Shown: in pieces, positions 33,442-35,584 of the stretch
How the letters are laid out: each line of letters begins with the position of its first letter
How positions within the stretch are numbered: the stretch's first letter is position 1
Origin: an uncultured Spirochaetales bacterium
GTDB taxonomy: Bacteria > Spirochaetota > Spirochaetia > Sphaerochaetales > Sphaerochaetaceae
Reading direction: 5' to 3'
Length of the DNA: 35,584 nt
NCBI GenBank assembly: GCA_934271365.1
Contig: CAKQRI010000017.1
Span: 1-35,584 of the forward strand
Notes under the pieces: generated by a model
Told to the model about the DNA's origin: nothing
Databases searched by the model: none
Seen by the model: the letters and a program-made list of their open reading frames with translations, nothing else
Made by a program: the position numbers and the translations under genes

Positions 33442-34485
33442 TTAACTAACAACAGATATGATGCTGGTGCTATCTAATTCGGCTAGTACCGGCTTTCCCT
33501 GCCCTTCCATAAGAACAAACTTAACTGAACCGTTTGTCTTCTTCTTATCTTTTCCTATTGCGTCAAGATAATCTGCAAGCTTATCTCTGAAATCATAATC
33601 AAGCCTGAATGGAAATAAAGACAGAAGATCTAAAGCCTTATCTCTATATGCCTTGTCAGTTACACCAATAAGAACTCCTGCATCCATTGCCATCTTAACG
33701 CCCCAGGCAACACCAAGGCCATGAGAGACCTGATAATCAGTGATGGTCTCAAGCGCATGAGAGAATGTATGTCCGAGATTCAGAAAGCTGCGGATTCCAA
33801 GCTTCTCCTCAGGGTCAAGCTCTATATAATGCTTCTTTACCTCTAATGAAAGCATAACCATATCTTTAAGAGCTGAAGGATTACGCTGCATTATCTTACT
33901 GCTATTCAACCGAAGAAAATCATACAGCCTTTCATCTGGAGAAAGAAAAGCATGCTTCACAACCTCACCCATTCCGGAAAGGAATTCCGAATCAGGGAGA
34001 GAGCAGAGCATTTCAGAATCGATTATTATCGTTTCTGCTGGAAAAAAAGAACCGACAAGATTCTTATATCCAGAATAGTCAACTCCGCTCTTTCCTCCGA
34101 CAGAGGCATCAACCTGGCTAAGAAGCGTTGTTGGAACAAGAAGAGCCCTAGCCCCTCTCATATATATAGATGCAGCAAATGCTGTCATATCACAGATAAC
34201 ACCTCCGCCGACAGCAATGAAGAGAGAATCCCTGGAAAGAGCCAAAGAAAGTGCCTTATCAAGAATCTTAGTAATTGATTCTAATGTCTTGTACTCCTCT
34301 CCGGCAGGAAGCACTATTGCATTGCGACCATTTCTTGATATAAGGTCCTTGGTGTTCTCATCAAATACAAAAAGCGTATTGCTGCCGAATTCTGAGAGCA
34401 TCTCATCCACATTCTTTCTAGATGAGGAGAAGTAAACATCACTGATTTTCCCACCCATGAGCTTTGCACTGAAGACTTTTTCCAT
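33442..34485 (-). CDS. aroB: 3-dehydroquinate synthase
   Basis: AroB (347 aa) converts DAHP to 3-dehydroquinate in the shikimate pathway, using NAD and a divalent metal. Key stretches: FIAVGGGVICDMTAFAAS near 88-105 (NAD binding), VPTTLLSQVDASVGGKSGVD near 115-135 with Lys in GGKSG, EVVKHAFL near 172-179 with the metal ligand Glu, and LNLGHTFSHALE near 232-243 with zinc His; a further His in QVSHGLGVAWG. All are present. SD is weak (GGAG 13 bases before the ATG). It stands alone between the lipoprotein gene (convergent) and an AT-rich gap. Confidence 0.96.
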   Translation of the reverse strand: MEKVFSAKLMGGKISDVYFSSSRKNVDEMLSEFGSNTLFVFDENTKDLISRNGRNAIVLPAGEEYKTLESITKILDKALSLALSRDSLFIAVGGGVICDMTAFAASIYMRGARALLVPTTLLSQVDASVGGKSGVDYSGYKNLVGSFFPAETIIIDSEMLCSLPDSEFLSGMGEVVKHAFLSPDERLYDFLRLNSSKIMQRNPSALKDMVMLSLEVKKHYIELDPEEKLGIRSFLNLGHTFSHALETITDYQVSHGLGVAWGVKMAMDAGVLIGVTDKAYRDKALDLLSLFPFRLDYDFRDKLADYLDAIGKDKKKTNGSVKFVLMEGQGKPVLAELDSTSIISVVS

Positions 34486-34775
34486 AGATAGAAGATTACT
34501 CCATGTAAGCTAAAATCTCAAACAGATAAGACAACTTTAATGGAATTAGTATAGTCAGCGCCACTTACTAAATATATTATTATTTATAAAATAAAAAATT
34601 ATATAAAAACGAATAATAATTAAAAAAGAATAGTGCTCCGCTTTGTTATCATCAATAACTAATATTAATCAGATTGGATAATGCTCAATCTCATAATTTC
34701 GCATATATGCTTCAGTACTGTTTAAAAAGCGGTAATCTCTAGACTAAATTCTCAAATACAATTTTAATATTGCAT
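34486..34775. other. AT-rich intergenic region between aroB and the cysteine desulfurase gene
   Basis: 290 bases with no ORF that looks coding. The stretch 34560-34630 is almost pure A and T. A small hairpin AGATTG/CAATCT occurs near 34671-34692. I see no RNA gene; it should hold the divergent promoters of aroB and the desulfurase gene, but none is clear. Confidence 0.6.
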
Positions 34776-35584
34776 ATGACTTATTATTTCGATAACGCAG
34801 CAACTACAGCTTTATCAGAAAGAGCTGCTGATGCATATATAAGAACAGCATCTGAGTTTCCAGCTAATCCATCATCAATCCATAGAGAAGGACAGAAGGC
34901 AAAGGCAGAGCTTGAGAGGCTCAGAGCATCATGTGCAGATCTATTATCAGTTGCACCTGAAAATCTCTATTTCACAAGCGGTGCAACAGAATCTATTGCA
35001 GCATTCTTCTCTTCTCTCCTCTGGCAGGAACCTAGTGTAATCCTATCCACAAGAATTGAGCATGAGGCTGTCTCTTCATGGTTTCCTCTTCTTACAAAAT
35101 ACGGCTGGAAAATTGAGTACCTAAAGGCAAGAGGTGGTTTTGTCGATGCTGAAGAGCTTAAAAACAAGCTCAAAAGCGAGGTACGTGCCGTTGCCGTGAT
35201 GAATACAAACAATGTAATCGGAGCAATCGAACCTATAGAGAACATAGCCAGGACCATAAGGGAATTCGAAAAAGAGATAAAGCATAAGATTTCCTTCTTC
35301 TCAGACTCTGTACAGGCTCTGGGAAAAACAGGACTTGACCTGAGAGCATGCGATGTCGATGCAGCTTCATTTTCGGCACATAAGATAAATGGCCCTCGTG
35401 GCGTCGGACTATTATATCTCAAGACCCCAGAAAGATTCCGAGCAGCTGCTCCCGCCGGAGGACAAGAGAAAGGAAAAAGAGGCGGAACAGAGAATCTTGC
35501 AGGAATTGCAGGCTTTGAAGCAGCACTCAGAGAATGGACAGAAGAAAGAGATGCAAATGAAGAGAAAATCAGAGAATGCAATGC
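34776..35584 (+). CDS. Cysteine desulfurase (NifS/IscS family), 3' end outside the window
   Basis: A pyridoxal-phosphate enzyme that removes sulfur from cysteine for Fe-S cluster or thiolated tRNA synthesis. Only the first 269 residues are in the window; the frame is open to the last base. It starts MTYYFDNAATT; further family stretches are TSGATESI near 67-74, STRIEHEAV with His96, FFSDSVQALGK with Asp177, and SFSAHKINGPRGVG with the PLP Lys203, then GGQEKGKRGGTENLAG. All catalytic residues so far are intact. No SD site precedes the ATG, and a TAATAT box (34765-34770) lies so near that the mRNA could be leaderless; this is inference. Confidence 0.95.
   Translation, partial: MTYYFDNAATTALSERAADAYIRTASEFPANPSSIHREGQKAKAELERLRASCADLLSVAPENLYFTSGATESIAAFFSSLLWQEPSVILSTRIEHEAVSSWFPLLTKYGWKIEYLKARGGFVDAEELKNKLKSEVRAVAVMNTNNVIGAIEPIENIARTIREFEKEIKHKISFFSDSVQALGKTGLDLRACDVDAASFSAHKINGPRGVGLLYLKTPERFRAAAPAGGQEKGKRGGTENLAGIAGFEAALREWTEERDANEEKIRECN

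Noticed and set aside
34967..35581. A 204-aa minus-strand open frame at the right end
   Set aside because: It lies opposite the cysteine desulfurase gene, whose motifs are unmistakable on the plus strand.

Overview
The window looks like chromosomal DNA of a moderately AT-rich spirochaete (Spirochaetota, Treponema/Sphaerochaeta-like). This rests on gene content and protein features, not on a marker gene comparison. The pointers are the N-terminus of the PcnB-type nucleotidyltransferase, a short (about 813 aa) HrpA-type helicase like that of Borrelia, an RnfCDGEAB cluster, a divergent GH57-like protein, and a membrane protein with Val-Lys-Glu-Val-Pro repeats. Most of the window is ordinary housekeeping sequence with tight operons and clear Shine-Dalgarno (SD) sites.

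Left edge (1-1.3 kb): an unrecognised 340-aa ORF, possibly with a PD-(D/E)XK nuclease motif, lies at the 3' side of a tRNA-Asn gene. This is a typical edge of an integrated element. From 1.3 to 7.5 kb: a pentapeptide-repeat protein, a surface lipoprotein 5'-nucleotidase, an IscR-like Rrf2 regulator convergent with cysteine synthase CysK, a 56-aa basic protein with very strong expression signals, tRNA-Thr, and a small operon for thiamine pyrophosphokinase, a membrane protein and AroH chorismate mutase. From 7.5 to 11.8 kb: a DUF1015 protein, an FtsB-like protein with TsaC/Sua5, the Val-Pro repeat membrane protein flanked by 12-bp inverted repeats, and an alpha/beta hydrolase.

From 11.8 to 26.5 kb every gene reads leftward with almost no gaps. 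The order of transcription is rnfC-D-G-E-A-B, a GH57-like protein that lacks all recognisable GH57 catalytic motifs, prfB (with its classical +1 frameshift at UGA codon 24), a secreted protein, ftsY, another exported protein, an FtsX-type permease/ATPase/permease ABC cassette, and RNase Z. The Rnf complex would couple ferredoxin/NAD redox to an ion gradient. The distal part mixes translation termination, membrane targeting and a probable envelope (LolCDE/MacB-like) exporter.

From 26.5 kb to the end: a P-loop protein with a possible Asp23-like tail, PcnB/CCA-type nucleotidyltransferase, HisS overlapping an HrpA-type helicase, an AT-rich putative lipoprotein that may be acquired, AroB, and a cysteine desulfurase cut by the window end. 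Neither tRNA gene encodes CCA, which fits the presence of RNase Z and a CCA/poly(A)-adding family enzyme. I see no CRISPR array, rRNA, insertion sequence or complete prophage. The best leads for something new are the left-edge ORF at the tRNA, the 56-aa basic protein, the GH57 pseudoenzyme tied to rnf, and the palindrome upstream of rnfC.
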